Source of the DNA: Hyphomonas adhaerens MHS-3
Lineage (GTDB): Bacteria > Pseudomonadota > Alphaproteobacteria > Caulobacterales > Hyphomonadaceae
Reading direction: 5' to 3'
Assembly: GCF_000685235.1 (NCBI RefSeq)
Contig: NZ_ARYH01000004.1
Location: 62,001-126,000 of the forward strand
Length of the DNA: 64,000 nucleotides
In this document: one piece after another, positions 26,178 through 36,388 of the stretch
How the letters are laid out: every line of letters starts with the position of its first letter
Position numbering within the stretch: the stretch's first letter is position 1
Position numbers and translations under genes: made by a program
The notes under the pieces: generated by a model
Databases searched by the model: none
The model's input: only the letters and a program-made list of their open reading frames with translations
What the model was told of the DNA's origin: nothing

Positions 26178-27710
26178 TCAGTTATCCTTCTCTTCCGTAC
26201 TGTCATCGAATGGGGTCAGCATCAGGCCGTGGAGTGCACGTACGCCGGCATAATAGTTCCCGATCCGCATGTTCTCATTTGCCGCGTGCTGGTTGTTGTC
26301 GGCATTCACAAGCGGCAACAACATGATGGGTGCCCCCAGCGCGCGGAGACCGGACGTCGGCACCGTTCCGCCCATCAGCGGAATGCGAACGGGCGCTTCG
26401 CCGAATGTTTCCGTCAAGGAGGTGACGATCCAGTTACCGACCGGCGCAGTCAGCGGCGTCTGAAGCGCGGGCGCACCGCCTCCCTTGGTCATGTAGGCGA
26501 GGCGCGGATAGGTTTGCCGCTCTTCCTCGGTCGGCACCCCATCCACCAGATGATACCCCTGCGCCTGGATATGCGCGCGGGCGAGTGACAGGAGACGCTG
26601 TGGCGGCGTCGCAGGAACCGTCCGCATACCAATGGCGGCTGTTGCACTTTCCGGAATAATCGTGCGGCGGGAAGCCCCGACATCGGCCGAGCGGATACCG
26701 GCGATGTTGAACGACGGATAGTTGATCGCCTCCTGATAGCTGGCGCCAACGCAATCGGCTTCGGCAATCCCGATCCTTCGGTTGATGGCGGCCTCATCGT
26801 CCGGCACCGAGGCAAAGGCGGCTTTGGTTTCCTCATCGAAGACGACGCCATCATAGAACCCCTCCACCGTCACCCGGCCGCAATCATCCTTGAATGTGGA
26901 TAGCAGGCTGGCCAGAAGCTGGGCGGGATTGGGCGAATAATTGCCATAGTGACCGGAGTGCAGTTCGGTACGCGCCCCGAAAACCGTCAGTTCGAACCCG
27001 GCACCGCCACGGTGCCCGTAGACGACGGTGGGACGGTTCGAAATGTGCATCGGGCCATCCAACATGACAATCGCATCGGCCGCCAGAAGGCCTGCGTTCC
27101 GCGTCACCACATCGCCCAGGGTCCGCGGGCCGCCTTCTTCATGGGAGTCGAGGAGGATCTTGATATTCACCGCGGGCTCAAGACCTTCCGCCTGCAGCGC
27201 ATTCATCGCCGCCAGCAGCATGATGATCGGCGCCTTGTCGTCTGCGGCGGAGCGGGCAAACAGGCGGTCGTCCGGATCAGCCTCCCCTTTCAGCAGGCGC
27301 TCAAGCGGCAGCACGTCTCCCCCGGCGGTCTTCAGGACCGGCGACCATGGGCTTTCCTGATCCCATTCTTCGGGATGCACCGGCTGGCCGTCCATATGGG
27401 CATAGAACAGGACCGTCTTCCGGTCCGGCGACAGATCAGGCCAGGCCGCATAGACCATCGGGGTGTCGCCATCGGCAAGCTGCTGGGCGTCGTAACCGTA
27501 TCTCTGGAATTCTGCTTCGATCCAGTCGGCGTTCGCCCGGATGTCCGCAGTCGATTGCGTCGTGACGTTCGGCAAGCGCAGGAACGCCACCCATTCTTCA
27601 AGGCTGTCGACTGTGGCCGCTTCCACGGGGTCGTCAGCTGCGGCTGGCAAGGGCGCAAGACAGAGGCACATTGCTGCGGCTGCGCTGAAAAGACGAAGAG
27701 GAGAAATCAT
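26178..27710 (-). CDS. Secreted M20-family metallopeptidase
   Basis: A 510-residue zinc peptidase with an N-terminal signal peptide (cleavage probably after PLPAAA), so periplasmic or exported. The M20 metal site is seen in VLFYAHMDGQPVHPEEW (His, Asp), FARSAADDKAPI (Asp) and LLDSHEEGGPRTL (catalytic and metal Glu), with a further ligand in NNQHAANE. A dimerisation domain lies in the middle (GAGFELTVFGARTELHSGHYGN). It could cleave dipeptides or N-acyl amino acids. CAGGAG lies upstream of the ATG. Convergent with the esterase gene. Confidence 0.9.
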   Translation of the reverse strand: MISPLRLFSAAAAMCLCLAPLPAAADDPVEAATVDSLEEWVAFLRLPNVTTQSTADIRANADWIEAEFQRYGYDAQQLADGDTPMVYAAWPDLSPDRKTVLFYAHMDGQPVHPEEWDQESPWSPVLKTAGGDVLPLERLLKGEADPDDRLFARSAADDKAPIIMLLAAMNALQAEGLEPAVNIKILLDSHEEGGPRTLGDVVTRNAGLLAADAIVMLDGPMHISNRPTVVYGHRGGAGFELTVFGARTELHSGHYGNYSPNPAQLLASLLSTFKDDCGRVTVEGFYDGVVFDEETKAAFASVPDDEAAINRRIGIAEADCVGASYQEAINYPSFNIAGIRSADVGASRRTIIPESATAAIGMRTVPATPPQRLLSLARAHIQAQGYHLVDGVPTEEERQTYPRLAYMTKGGGAPALQTPLTAPVGNWIVTSLTETFGEAPVRIPLMGGTVPTSGLRALGAPIMLLPLVNADNNQHAANENMRIGNYYAGVRALHGLMLTPFDDSTEEKDN

Positions 27711-27848
27711 GTCTGAGGCTCCTGGCCATGATGGGATACGTGAACCCGGACACCTTGATCACGCAGGCGCCCCGGCCATCAAGGCGAGGCTGAACAACGG
27801 GGCCGATCCGGCGCAGTTCGCCCGATATCGCGGCAGCCGGCAGTCAGA

Positions 27849-29006
27849 CTACAGGCGGCCCTGCACCCATTCGCGGGTGAGGAAGCCGTCGATCAGGTCG
27901 CAAACAAGGCCCAGTTCCGACAGTGCGGTGGAGAAGCGCCGCGGATCGACCAGGGGCCGGAAGACAGAGCCTGCCTCGAACTGGTTGTCGGCCTCCAGCG
28001 CCAGCGTCATGTGGCCCTGATCGAACAGGCCGCGCAGCTTGCCGCCGGAGAAGTGGCGTTCCAGGGCGATCAGGCGCTCCATCCGGTCCGGAGAGAGCAA
28101 GGCCCGCGCCTCGACCTGGTCGCTGGAATAGACGGTGAAAGCCTCGTCGAGTTCCCGGGAGATCAGCTGCACCTTGTCGAGGTCGCCCGCGCCCTTGCCG
28201 CGTTTCCACCAGCCTGAACGCGCCATCAGCGTGCGGCCGGAAAAGCGCTGGGGGTATTCGATATGAATCAGGATGCCCTGGAAAACGGTCTGGCTGTTCT
28301 TGCCGCCGGTATCGAGCTTCGCTTCGACAAGCGCGAATTTGGTCCCAGCACGCTCGCCTTCGATCAGGTCTTCGAATTTACGCTGGCTGTGGCCCGGCAG
28401 AAGCGCCGCATCTTTCAGGATCTGATAGGCCGGGGTCGGCGCCGGATTGCCGGACGCATCATGCGTGGTGACCTGGACATCGCCGAACAGGGTGGAGATC
28501 TTGCGCGCCTTGCCGGTCTGCGGTCCGTTGACGGCTTCCATCAATTCCTTGCTGCGCGTTTTGAGCGACTGAAAATCCTCAATGCCGGAAAGGTCCGGAT
28601 GCAGGGTTTCATAGCGGAAGCCGAACGGCCTGCAGGCCGTCTTGAGGATGAGGTCCTTGGTCTGGGACTTCATCGAATAGACTTTCAGCCAGTCGAAGCC
28701 TGAGATGCCCGCGACGAGAATGGCGCCGATAAAGAAGGATAGCGGAAAGAAGAAGCCCGGCCCGCCTAACAGGACCATCATGGCGATGATCACCGGCACA
28801 GCCACGAGGACGCCAAGAACGGTGCGGGACTTTGCACGCGCAATGGTTTGCTTGCGGAGCGTCTCCCGCACGCCGAGTTCGGGGGCAAGTTCCGTTTCCC
28901 AGATCCGCTCGACGTCCGCGAATTCCGGCCTCTGGCGCGCCAGCAGGCTCAGCGGTTGCGCATTGCGGATCGCGGCATCGATTTCGCTGGTATTGCCGAT
29001 TTCCAT
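27849..29006 (-). CDS. DUF3137 membrane protein
   Basis: A 385-residue protein with two adjacent transmembrane segments near residues 60-105 (VLGVLVAVPVIIAMMVLL and FFFPLSFFIGAILVAG) and a long soluble C-terminal part. This includes FGDVQVTTHDA, FQGILIHIEYPQRFSGRTLMA and ELDEAFTVYSSDQVEARALLSP, which match the DUF3137 family. Function unknown. The start at 29006 has GGGGG upstream. It follows the diguanylate cyclase gene by 60 bp on the same strand. Confidence 0.85.
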   Translation of the reverse strand: MEIGNTSEIDAAIRNAQPLSLLARQRPEFADVERIWETELAPELGVRETLRKQTIARAKSRTVLGVLVAVPVIIAMMVLLGGPGFFFPLSFFIGAILVAGISGFDWLKVYSMKSQTKDLILKTACRPFGFRYETLHPDLSGIEDFQSLKTRSKELMEAVNGPQTGKARKISTLFGDVQVTTHDASGNPAPTPAYQILKDAALLPGHSQRKFEDLIEGERAGTKFALVEAKLDTGGKNSQTVFQGILIHIEYPQRFSGRTLMARSGWWKRGKGAGDLDKVQLISRELDEAFTVYSSDQVEARALLSPDRMERLIALERHFSGGKLRGLFDQGHMTLALEADNQFEAGSVFRPLVDPRRFSTALSELGLVCDLIDGFLTREWVQGRL

Positions 29007-29066
29007 GGCGATTCCCCCTTCACGCATTCATGCCGTGCGAGAAGGCAGGAATCCAGCCCGGACCGG

Positions 29067-29822
29067 TCAGGCAGAAACGGCGAGGCGCGGCCCGGCATAG
29101 GTGACGCGGTTGCGCCCCGTGGTTTTCGAGACGTAGAGCGCGCGGTCGGCAGCTTCCAGCACGCGGTCCAGCGAGGCGTCGCCCGAAAGCATTTCGAACC
29201 CGAAGCTGGCGGTAATGGACAGGGACTTCCCATTGTATTCGATCTCGGCATGCTCCAGCCGCTCGCGCAGGCGGTCGCAGACCAGCCAGGCCTGGTCGCG
29301 GTTGACCTGCGACAGGAGCACAACGAACTCCTCCCCGCCCCAGCGGCCCAGCTTGTCAAAAGGCCCGCGCAGCTCGGAATAGGCAATCTCCGCGATCCGT
29401 TTCAGGATGGCATCCCCGGCCTGGTGTCCATGAAGGTCGTTGACTCGTTTGAACTGGTCGAGGTCGAACAGGACGACCGCGGCCATGCCGCCGGCGCGTT
29501 TCTGGCGATGTATCTCGTCTTCGGCCGAAATGCGGAAGAAGCGGCGGTTCAGCAGGCCGGTCAGCGGGTCGGTGGAGGCCAGGGATTCAAGTTGGCGCTG
29601 GTAACGCTTCAGCTGGAACTCGTGTTGGGACGCAATAGTGGCCGTCGGAATGGCGACGCAGGCCGCCACAACAAGGTTCGCCACCAGGAAACGCCGCGGA
29701 TCGTCAAGCATGCCGATCTGATAGACAAAGACCGAAAAGGTGAATGACAGGCAAAGCGCTGTCATCGCAACAAAGACGAAGAACGTCAGTGAATCCTTGA
29801 TGTCCCGTGCGTATGCGCTCAT
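29067..29822 (-). CDS. Membrane-bound diguanylate cyclase (GGDEF)
   Basis: A 251-residue protein with two N-terminal transmembrane segments and almost no sensory loop, then a short coiled-coil linker and a GGDEF domain from about residue 85. It has DPLTGLLNRRFF, FDLDQFKRVNDLHGHQAGD and the active-site loop GRWGGEEFVVLL. It should make cyclic di-GMP from two GTP. The inhibitory RxxD site is not present at its usual place (GPFD instead), so product inhibition may be weak. Cyclic di-GMP often controls matrix and motility, relevant to the curli genes 6 kb away, though a link is not shown. Confidence 0.92.
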   Translation of the reverse strand: MSAYARDIKDSLTFFVFVAMTALCLSFTFSVFVYQIGMLDDPRRFLVANLVVAACVAIPTATIASQHEFQLKRYQRQLESLASTDPLTGLLNRRFFRISAEDEIHRQKRAGGMAAVVLFDLDQFKRVNDLHGHQAGDAILKRIAEIAYSELRGPFDKLGRWGGEEFVVLLSQVNRDQAWLVCDRLRERLEHAEIEYNGKSLSITASFGFEMLSGDASLDRVLEAADRALYVSKTTGRNRVTYAGPRLAVSA

Positions 29823-30067
29823 CCGCCCTGCTCTCCTAATTTGATGCCCGGTATCCTACCCGAATGTGCGGTGGTTATTACACATAATGGCTACCGCCCC
29901 GCCAAATTGCGTCGGCAAATTTGGCGATGCGGTTTCAGACTTTGGAAATGGGTTCGGCCAGGCCAGAGCGGCTTCTCTTTATAATTGAGGGGCGGCACGC
30001 CTTCGCCGGGGACGCCACTTTCGGCGTAAACAGGCCACAACCGGCAAAAAAATTTACAACGATCCTG

Positions 30068-30096
30068 TTGACGCTATTGGGTCCGCGCCCTACTTC
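30068..30096 (+). promoter_or_regulatory. groESL promoter: Predicted groESL promoter
   Basis: TTGACG and TACTTC are separated by 17 bp, just upstream of the CIRCE element. The element CCCTACTT also resembles alphaproteobacterial sigma-32 minus-10 boxes, so heat-shock sigma factor use is possible. Predicted from sequence only. Confidence 0.5.
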
Positions 30097-30106
30097 CGCA
30101 TCACCG

Positions 30107-30133
30107 CTAGCAGTCAGCAGTGGTGAGTGCTAA
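30107..30133 (+). promoter_or_regulatory. CIRCE operator (HrcA binding site)
   Basis: The right arm GAGTGCTAA is a perfect CIRCE half-site. The left arm CTAGCAGTC differs from TTAGCACTC at two positions. They are separated by exactly 9 bases, and the element lies between the predicted promoter and groES, as in HrcA-repressed groESL operons. hrcA itself is not in the window. Confidence 0.9.
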
Positions 30134-30204
30134 TTCGCTGCTGAAGGCCGCTGGCTCCCGTGAGATCAATTCAAACTCGCATACAAGATTAGAGGGCAAA
30201 AGCC

Positions 30205-30495
30205 ATGAAACTTCGTCCCCTGCACGATCGCGTCGTCGTACGCCGCGTCAAGGAAGAGGAAAAGACCAAGGGCGGCATCATCATCCCCGACACGGCAAAG
30301 GAAAAGCCGCAGGAAGGTGAAGTGGTCGCAGTCGGTAAAGGCCTGGCCGGTGAAGACGGCAAAACCGTCGCGCTGGACGTCAAAAAGGGCGACCGCGTCC
30401 TGTTCGGCAAATGGTCCGGCACGGAAGTCACCGTTGATGGCGACGACCTGCTCATCATGAAAGAGAGCGACATCATGGGTGTGCTGGAGAAATAA
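30205..30495 (+). CDS. groES: Co-chaperonin GroES
   Basis: A 96-residue 10-kDa chaperonin that caps GroEL. It has the typical start [14 protein letters not shown], the mobile loop [19 protein letters not shown] with the GGIII GroEL contact, and the end of the fold [17 protein letters not shown]. First gene of the CIRCE-controlled operon; 55 bp separate it from groEL. Confidence 0.98.
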   Translation: MKLRPLHDRVVVRRVKEEEKTKGGIIIPDTAKEKPQEGEVVAVGKGLAGEDGKTVALDVKKGDRVLFGKWSGTEVTVDGDDLLIMKESDIMGVLEK

Positions 30496-30508
30496 TCTCC
30501 GCCCCTGA

Positions 30509-32200
<1,692 letters not shown>

Positions 32201-32234
32201 GCCAATCCCCCATTCCCTCGCGGAATGACCTTAG

Positions 32235-32270
32235 GGCGGCCCTCCGATTTCGGAGGGCCGCCTTTGTTTT
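32235..32270 (+). terminator. Rho-independent terminator of groESL
   Basis: GGCGGCCCTCCG and CGGAGGGCCGCC form a perfect 12-bp stem with an ATTT loop, followed by TTTGTTTT. It lies 35 bp after the groEL stop. Confidence 0.95.
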
Positions 32271-32380
32271 GGCCATTGATGACCGTAACGTCACTGGTAC
32301 GATCTTCCGGCAATCTGCCCTGGCAAGCTGGCACAAAGACCAGCAGCGCCCTGCCCAGGAGCAGAAGACGGAGGAAACCC

Positions 32381-34003
32381 ATGACCGAGCTCAATTTCTG
32401 GAACCTTGGCGATATCCTGGATGCGGTCGGCGCCGCGCTGGGGCCGGAGGACATGGCGCTGATCCATGGCGATCGCCGCATTTCCTGGCCCGACATGACG
32501 GCCCGGTCCAACCGGATGGCGCGCAACCTGCTGGCCCGCGGCGCAAAGGTCGGCGACAAGGCCGGCTTCTACCTGCGCAACCAGCCGGAATACATGGAAG
32601 GTCTCGCCGCCTGCTTCAAAGGCCGCCTGACGCATGTGAACGTCAATTACCGCTACCTCGAAGAAGAGCTGTTCTACATTTTCGACAATTCCGATGCGAC
32701 GGTCGTGTTCTTCGATGTCGAGTTTATGGACCAGGTATTGAAGGTCCAGCCCCGCCTGCCGGAAGTATTGGTCTGGGTGCAGGTCGGCGGCGGCAAAACG
32801 GCCGACTTCGCAATCGCCTATGAAGAACTCGCGACAGAAGGCGACCCCTCTCCGCTGGGCATTCCGCGTTCCGGCGACGACCTCCTTTTCCTCTACACCG
32901 GCGGGACGACCGGCATGCCGAAGGGCGTGATGTGGTCTCACGAGATCTGGCGCCGCGCCGGCATGGAAGGCGCCGAGGCGCAGGGCCTGCCGGTTCCATC
33001 GAACATGGACGAACAAGTCATGGCGGCGCAGGCGCTTGGCCGGCATGTCCGCAACATTCCCGCCTGCCCGCTCATGCACGGCACGGGCCTGTTCACGGCC
33101 ATGGGCTCGATGATGGGCGGCGGCACCATCGTGACACTGACAGAAAACAAACGCTTCAACCCGCAAAACCTGTTCGAAACGGTCGAACGCGAAGGTGTGA
33201 CCAATATGGCCATCGTGGGCGATGCCTTCGGCAAGCCGATGCTGGCCTATCTCGACGCCAATCCCGGAAAGCACAAGCTGGACTCGGTTGTGGGCATCAT
33301 CTCCTCCGGCGTGATGTGGAGCACCGAGGTCAAGCGCGGCCTGCTGCGCCATATGCCGAACGCGGCCATGACCGACAGTTTCGGCGCCTCTGAAGCGGTT
33401 GGCTTCGGCACATCCATCATGACCGCAGACGGCGAAGTGAAGACCTCAAAATTCACCATCGGCTCGAAGTGCAAGGTGTTCACCGAGGACGGCCGCGAAG
33501 TCGTGCCAGGCAGCGGCGAGGCCGGCTTCATTGCCCGCGGCGGGGCTGTGCCGCTCGGCTATTACAAGGATCCGGAGAAGTCCGAAAAGACGTTCAAGAC
33601 CATCAATGGCGTGCGCTATTCCGTGCCTGGCGACTGGTGCACGGTGGAATCGGACGGCACCATCACGCTGCTGGGCCGCGGCTCCAACTGCATCAACACC
33701 GCCGGGGAAAAGGTCTACCCAGAAGAGGTCGAGGAAGCGCTGAAAGCGCACGACGCCGTGAAGGACGCCCTTGTCGTCGGTGTGCCGGATGACAAATGGG
33801 GCCAGGCCATCACCGCGGTCGTCGCCCTCGACGGGCAGGCCGACGAGGCATCGCTAACCGAATTCGTGAAAACGAAGCTGGCCCACTACAAGGCGCCGAA
33901 ACGCATCCTGTTCAAGGACGATCTCGGCCGGGCGGTGAATGGCAAGGCGGACTACAAGTCGATCAAGACGTTCGTTCTGGCCGAACTCGGCATCGACGCC
34001 TGA
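32381..34003 (+). CDS. Acyl-CoA synthetase (AMP-forming)
   Basis: A 540-residue ANL-superfamily ligase that activates a carboxylic acid to its acyl-CoA via an acyl-adenylate. The P-loop motif LFLYTGGTTGMPKGVMW, the DSFGASEAVGFG region, GDWCTVESDGTITLLGRG and the C-terminal catalytic lysine region NGKADYKSIK are intact. It resembles long-chain or cholate-type CoA ligases (FadD/FadK-like); the substrate is unknown. GGAGG lies 6 bases before the ATG. It is separated from groEL by a terminator, so it has its own promoter in the 110 bp between. Confidence 0.9.
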   Translation: MTELNFWNLGDILDAVGAALGPEDMALIHGDRRISWPDMTARSNRMARNLLARGAKVGDKAGFYLRNQPEYMEGLAACFKGRLTHVNVNYRYLEEELFYIFDNSDATVVFFDVEFMDQVLKVQPRLPEVLVWVQVGGGKTADFAIAYEELATEGDPSPLGIPRSGDDLLFLYTGGTTGMPKGVMWSHEIWRRAGMEGAEAQGLPVPSNMDEQVMAAQALGRHVRNIPACPLMHGTGLFTAMGSMMGGGTIVTLTENKRFNPQNLFETVEREGVTNMAIVGDAFGKPMLAYLDANPGKHKLDSVVGIISSGVMWSTEVKRGLLRHMPNAAMTDSFGASEAVGFGTSIMTADGEVKTSKFTIGSKCKVFTEDGREVVPGSGEAGFIARGGAVPLGYYKDPEKSEKTFKTINGVRYSVPGDWCTVESDGTITLLGRGSNCINTAGEKVYPEEVEEALKAHDAVKDALVVGVPDDKWGQAITAVVALDGQADEASLTEFVKTKLAHYKAPKRILFKDDLGRAVNGKADYKSIKTFVLAELGIDA

Positions 34004-34009
34004 CGCCTA

Positions 34010-34441
34010 TCAGGTCTTCCGGCGCCGCAGGGACCGGAAGACCGCGTCGGCCCGCGCGACGAGCGCGCCATCTTCGGTCACCATGTCGGCCATGACATGG
34101 ACGAGATCGCCGTCCACACCTTTGACCTGCGGATGCGCTTCCAGCCATGTGCCTTCCGGCACAATCCCCATGAATTCCATGGTCAGCTTGATTGTGACGG
34201 ACATGCGCTCAGTGGCGGACCAGACAGCCCAGGCGAGCGCGCTGTCTGCAAAGGCGCAGATCATGCCGCCATGCATAAAGCCCATGCCGTTGCAGTGACG
34301 GTCCAGCACCCAGATACCGCTGCGAAAATCGTCCTCGCCCTTCGCCAGATAGGACGGGCCATTGTGGATCGAGAACTTGCCGCGGGTGGGGCGTGGCGCA
34401 AAGCCGGGCGGCGGCGGTTTAAGCGCGCCGTCTTCGCTCAT
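34010..34441 (-). CDS. PaaI-family hot-dog thioesterase
   Basis: A 143-residue single hot-dog protein of the PaaI/YbgC type, hydrolysing acyl-CoA thioesters. The fold signatures are NGMGFMHGGMICAFADSALAW and TIKLTMEFMGIVPEGTWLEAHP. Its ATG overlaps the stop of the upstream DUF192 gene (ATGA), so they are coupled. The convergent neighbour is an acyl-CoA synthetase, so both may handle the same acyl-CoA pool, though this is inferred. Confidence 0.88.
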   Translation of the reverse strand: MSEDGALKPPPPGFAPRPTRGKFSIHNGPSYLAKGEDDFRSGIWVLDRHCNGMGFMHGGMICAFADSALAWAVWSATERMSVTIKLTMEFMGIVPEGTWLEAHPQVKGVDGDLVHVMADMVTEDGALVARADAVFRSLRRRKT

Positions 34442-34899
34442 TCGTCTGTATTGCCGAAAATGGGATGAACCACTTCATCGCCCGGCTCGATACCGAGTTC
34501 TGCGGCCCGGCCGCCATTCAGCTCCAGCACCGACTTCACCGGAACCCCCGGCGAGATCGTACGCAGCGAGCCCGGCACGGTCTGGCGCGCAATCGCGATG
34601 ACTTTCCCGTTCGGGTCCATGAACAGCATGTCCAGCGGGATCAGCGTGTTCTTCATCCACATGGCCGCTTCGCGCGGCTGGCCAAAATCGAACAGCATGC
34701 CGGCATCGGCGTCCATGCTTTCGCGGTTCATCAGGCCGGTGGTGATTTCTTCCGGCTCATCGGCGATCTCCACCGTGAAGACGTGGTCGCCATTCGCGGA
34801 TTCGATGGTCAGCGGGCTGGTTTCCAGCTCGGCCAGCGCGGCCGGCGCGGAAAGGACGAGGGCGAGGGCGGCCATGCCGCTGACGAGAAAGCGTTTCAT
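34438..34899 (-). CDS. DUF192 secreted protein
   Basis: A 153-residue protein with a signal peptide (MKRFLVSGMAALALVLSAP, cleavage near AALA) and a DUF192 domain. Seen are FTVEIADEPEEITTGLMNRESM, GMLFDFGQPREAAMWMKNTLIPLDMLFMDPNG and VLELNGGRAAELGIEPGD, all diagnostic. Function unknown; the family is small, extracytoplasmic and often annotated as a hypothetical. The start at 34899 is at the signal peptide. Coupled with the thioesterase gene. Confidence 0.9.
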   Translation of the reverse strand: MKRFLVSGMAALALVLSAPAALAELETSPLTIESANGDHVFTVEIADEPEEITTGLMNRESMDADAGMLFDFGQPREAAMWMKNTLIPLDMLFMDPNGKVIAIARQTVPGSLRTISPGVPVKSVLELNGGRAAELGIEPGDEVVHPIFGNTDE

Positions 34900-34961
34900 G
34901 CGCCATGGTTTAGCCGCCCGCCTGACGAGCGGCAAGCATTCGTGGCGGTTGGAGAATGCAA

Positions 34962-35486
34962 TCAGCGGGGCTTCAGGCTGGTAACGTGTTCGCCTTTGGC
35001 GCCATCTTCGATAATGGCATCAAGCGGTGTGCCCGGCTCGATCTCTTCGTAGCCGGCTTTCCGCAGCACGACGGCATGGACGAAGATGTCCTGATCCTTG
35101 CCTTCCCGCTGCACAAAACCGTAACCGCGCCCCCGGTTGAACCATTTCAGAGTCACCGGTTCGAAGTCCGGCTGGACGCCCAGCTCCCGGGCTACGACAG
35201 CCTTGGGGCGCTCCATCTCAATGATGCTGGCCGTCTGCCAACCGCGCTCGGTCTGCATCGCATTGCAGACAATGCGGGCGCCTTCATCGGCGTAGGTTTC
35301 GCCATAGGATCGCAGGCAGGTAATATGCAGCATGACGTCGCTCGTCAGACTCGCGTCCGACGTCGATTCCGCCACGATAAAGCCGTAGCCCTTGGCGCTG
35401 TCGAACCATTTGACACGGCCAATCACACGCACCGTTTCGGGCGTGGGGTCCGGTTCAGATTCAGATCTTGCAGCTATTCCCGTCAT
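34962..35486 (-). CDS. Double cold-shock-domain protein
   Basis: A 174-residue protein with two cold-shock domains, a layout common in alphaproteobacteria. Domain 1 (about 20-90) has [16 protein letters not shown]; domain 2 (about 105-173) has [16 protein letters not shown] followed by [13 protein letters not shown]. These are RNP1-type nucleic-acid binding motifs, so it is probably an RNA chaperone or antiterminator. In domain 1, DVMLHITCL replaces the more usual DIFVH. A TTG lies immediately before the chosen ATG. It lies just downstream of the curli operon on the same strand. Confidence 0.92.
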   Translation of the reverse strand: MTGIAARSESEPDPTPETVRVIGRVKWFDSAKGYGFIVAESTSDASLTSDVMLHITCLRSYGETYADEGARIVCNAMQTERGWQTASIIEMERPKAVVARELGVQPDFEPVTLKWFNRGRGYGFVQREGKDQDIFVHAVVLRKAGYEEIEPGTPLDAIIEDGAKGEHVTSLKPR

Positions 35487-35673
35487 CAACCCATATTCCC
35501 CAATGACGTAACGTAAGAAATGTTAACGCGCTTGTCACGCGATCTTCACACGAAAATCCGCCTGACAGCCAATTGAACGCCTAATGGTCAAATGTGGAGA
35601 AAATTGGTGGATGGCGTCGCACCAGATGAAATACACGGAGAAACGTGACGGGCCGGTACCGGCACAGCATTTT

Positions 35674-36321
35674 TTATTGGGGCTGAATAATGACAGCCCC
35701 CGGTGGCAGGCCGGGTACTGGCTGGTCTGGAACCGCAAGGTCCGCTGGCGGTTTTGTTGCACCGGACAAGAAATCACTGCCGGCAGATTGCGCCCCTTGC
35801 GACTTCGTCCTACCACGGCCGATTTCGTCCACGGCCCGGTTCGCATCAAAGGTGCCTTTATTGCCGGTGCCCGGCGCCACGACCGTCAAGGTCATGCTGC
35901 TGTCCCCCACCGCATCAGCACTGGCGGATTTGGGTTTAAGGCTTGAACGACATTGCTCGCTATTCTGCAAATCGCCGAGACACGGATCATCTACATCAAT
36001 AGCCGACTGGAGAACGGCGTCTGTGTCCGGGCTGGAAGGTATCTGACTGATATGTGATCCGGTTTTGCGCAGGCTCGAACGCTGATCGCTCGGTTCCACC
36101 TGCTCCGCCTGGATCCTGGCGCTGTTCTTTTCAGGCTCCTGCGGGGCGGTCGGCGGCACCGGAGGGGGCGGTTCTTCAGGCTTTTGATTGAGGGGAACCA
36201 TGCCGAGCAATTCCTGAGGGCTGATCTGAGTGCTGCAGCCTGCTGCGCAAACAGCAGCAGACAGCACCGCGGCCCGAAAGACCAAACGCCCCATTCTCGC
36301 GTTGCTGGTTCCGTTTTTCAT
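35674..36321 (-). CDS. Lipoprotein at the end of the curli operon
   Basis: A 215-residue protein with a lipoprotein signal (lipobox VCAAGC, Cys near residue 29). The mature part is low-complexity and Pro/Ser-rich (EEPPPPVPPTAPQEPEK), with a possible small disulfide-containing segment (DPCLGDLQNSEQCRSS) and a beta-like piece (SSMTLTVVAPGTGNKGTFDANRAVDEIG). No known domain is recognised; it is not CsgE, CsgC or CsgH. It follows the giant curlin gene by 67 bp containing a strong hairpin, and is the last gene before a 187-bp gap. It could be a surface anchor or accessory of the amyloid, which is inferred from position only. Confidence 0.7.
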   Translation of the reverse strand: MKNGTSNARMGRLVFRAAVLSAAVCAAGCSTQISPQELLGMVPLNQKPEEPPPPVPPTAPQEPEKNSARIQAEQVEPSDQRSSLRKTGSHISQIPSSPDTDAVLQSAIDVDDPCLGDLQNSEQCRSSLKPKSASADAVGDSSMTLTVVAPGTGNKGTFDANRAVDEIGRGRTKSQGAQSAGSDFLSGATKPPADLAVPDQPVPGLPPGAVIIQPQ

Positions 36322-36352
36322 TCGCAATTCCGATTCACGCCGGACAATAGCA

Positions 36353-36381
36353 GGCCCCGGTCCGGAAACCGAACCGGGGCC
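36353..36381 (-). promoter_or_regulatory. Strong hairpin between curlin and lipoprotein genes
   Basis: GGCCCCGGTCCGG and CCGAACCGGGGCC form a 13-bp stem (one G-U pair in the minus-strand RNA) with a 3-base loop, starting 8 bp after the curlin stop. No T-run follows, so it is more likely an mRNA stabiliser or partial attenuator that keeps the curlin message more abundant than the downstream lipoprotein message. Confidence 0.6.
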
Positions 36382-36388
36382 ATCCGAA

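Larger units (their letters stand above)
29823..30204 (+). other. 382-bp promoter and leader region of groESL
   Basis: No gene seen. The left half is the upstream region of the divergent diguanylate cyclase gene. The right half holds a promoter (30068-30096) and a CIRCE operator (30107-30133). The rest shows no further structure. Confidence 0.7.

Noticed and set aside
35674..36321. Lipoprotein considered as CsgE or CsgH
   Set aside because: It has a lipobox, a Pro-rich low-complexity region and no CsgE/CsgH pattern; size and composition do not fit.
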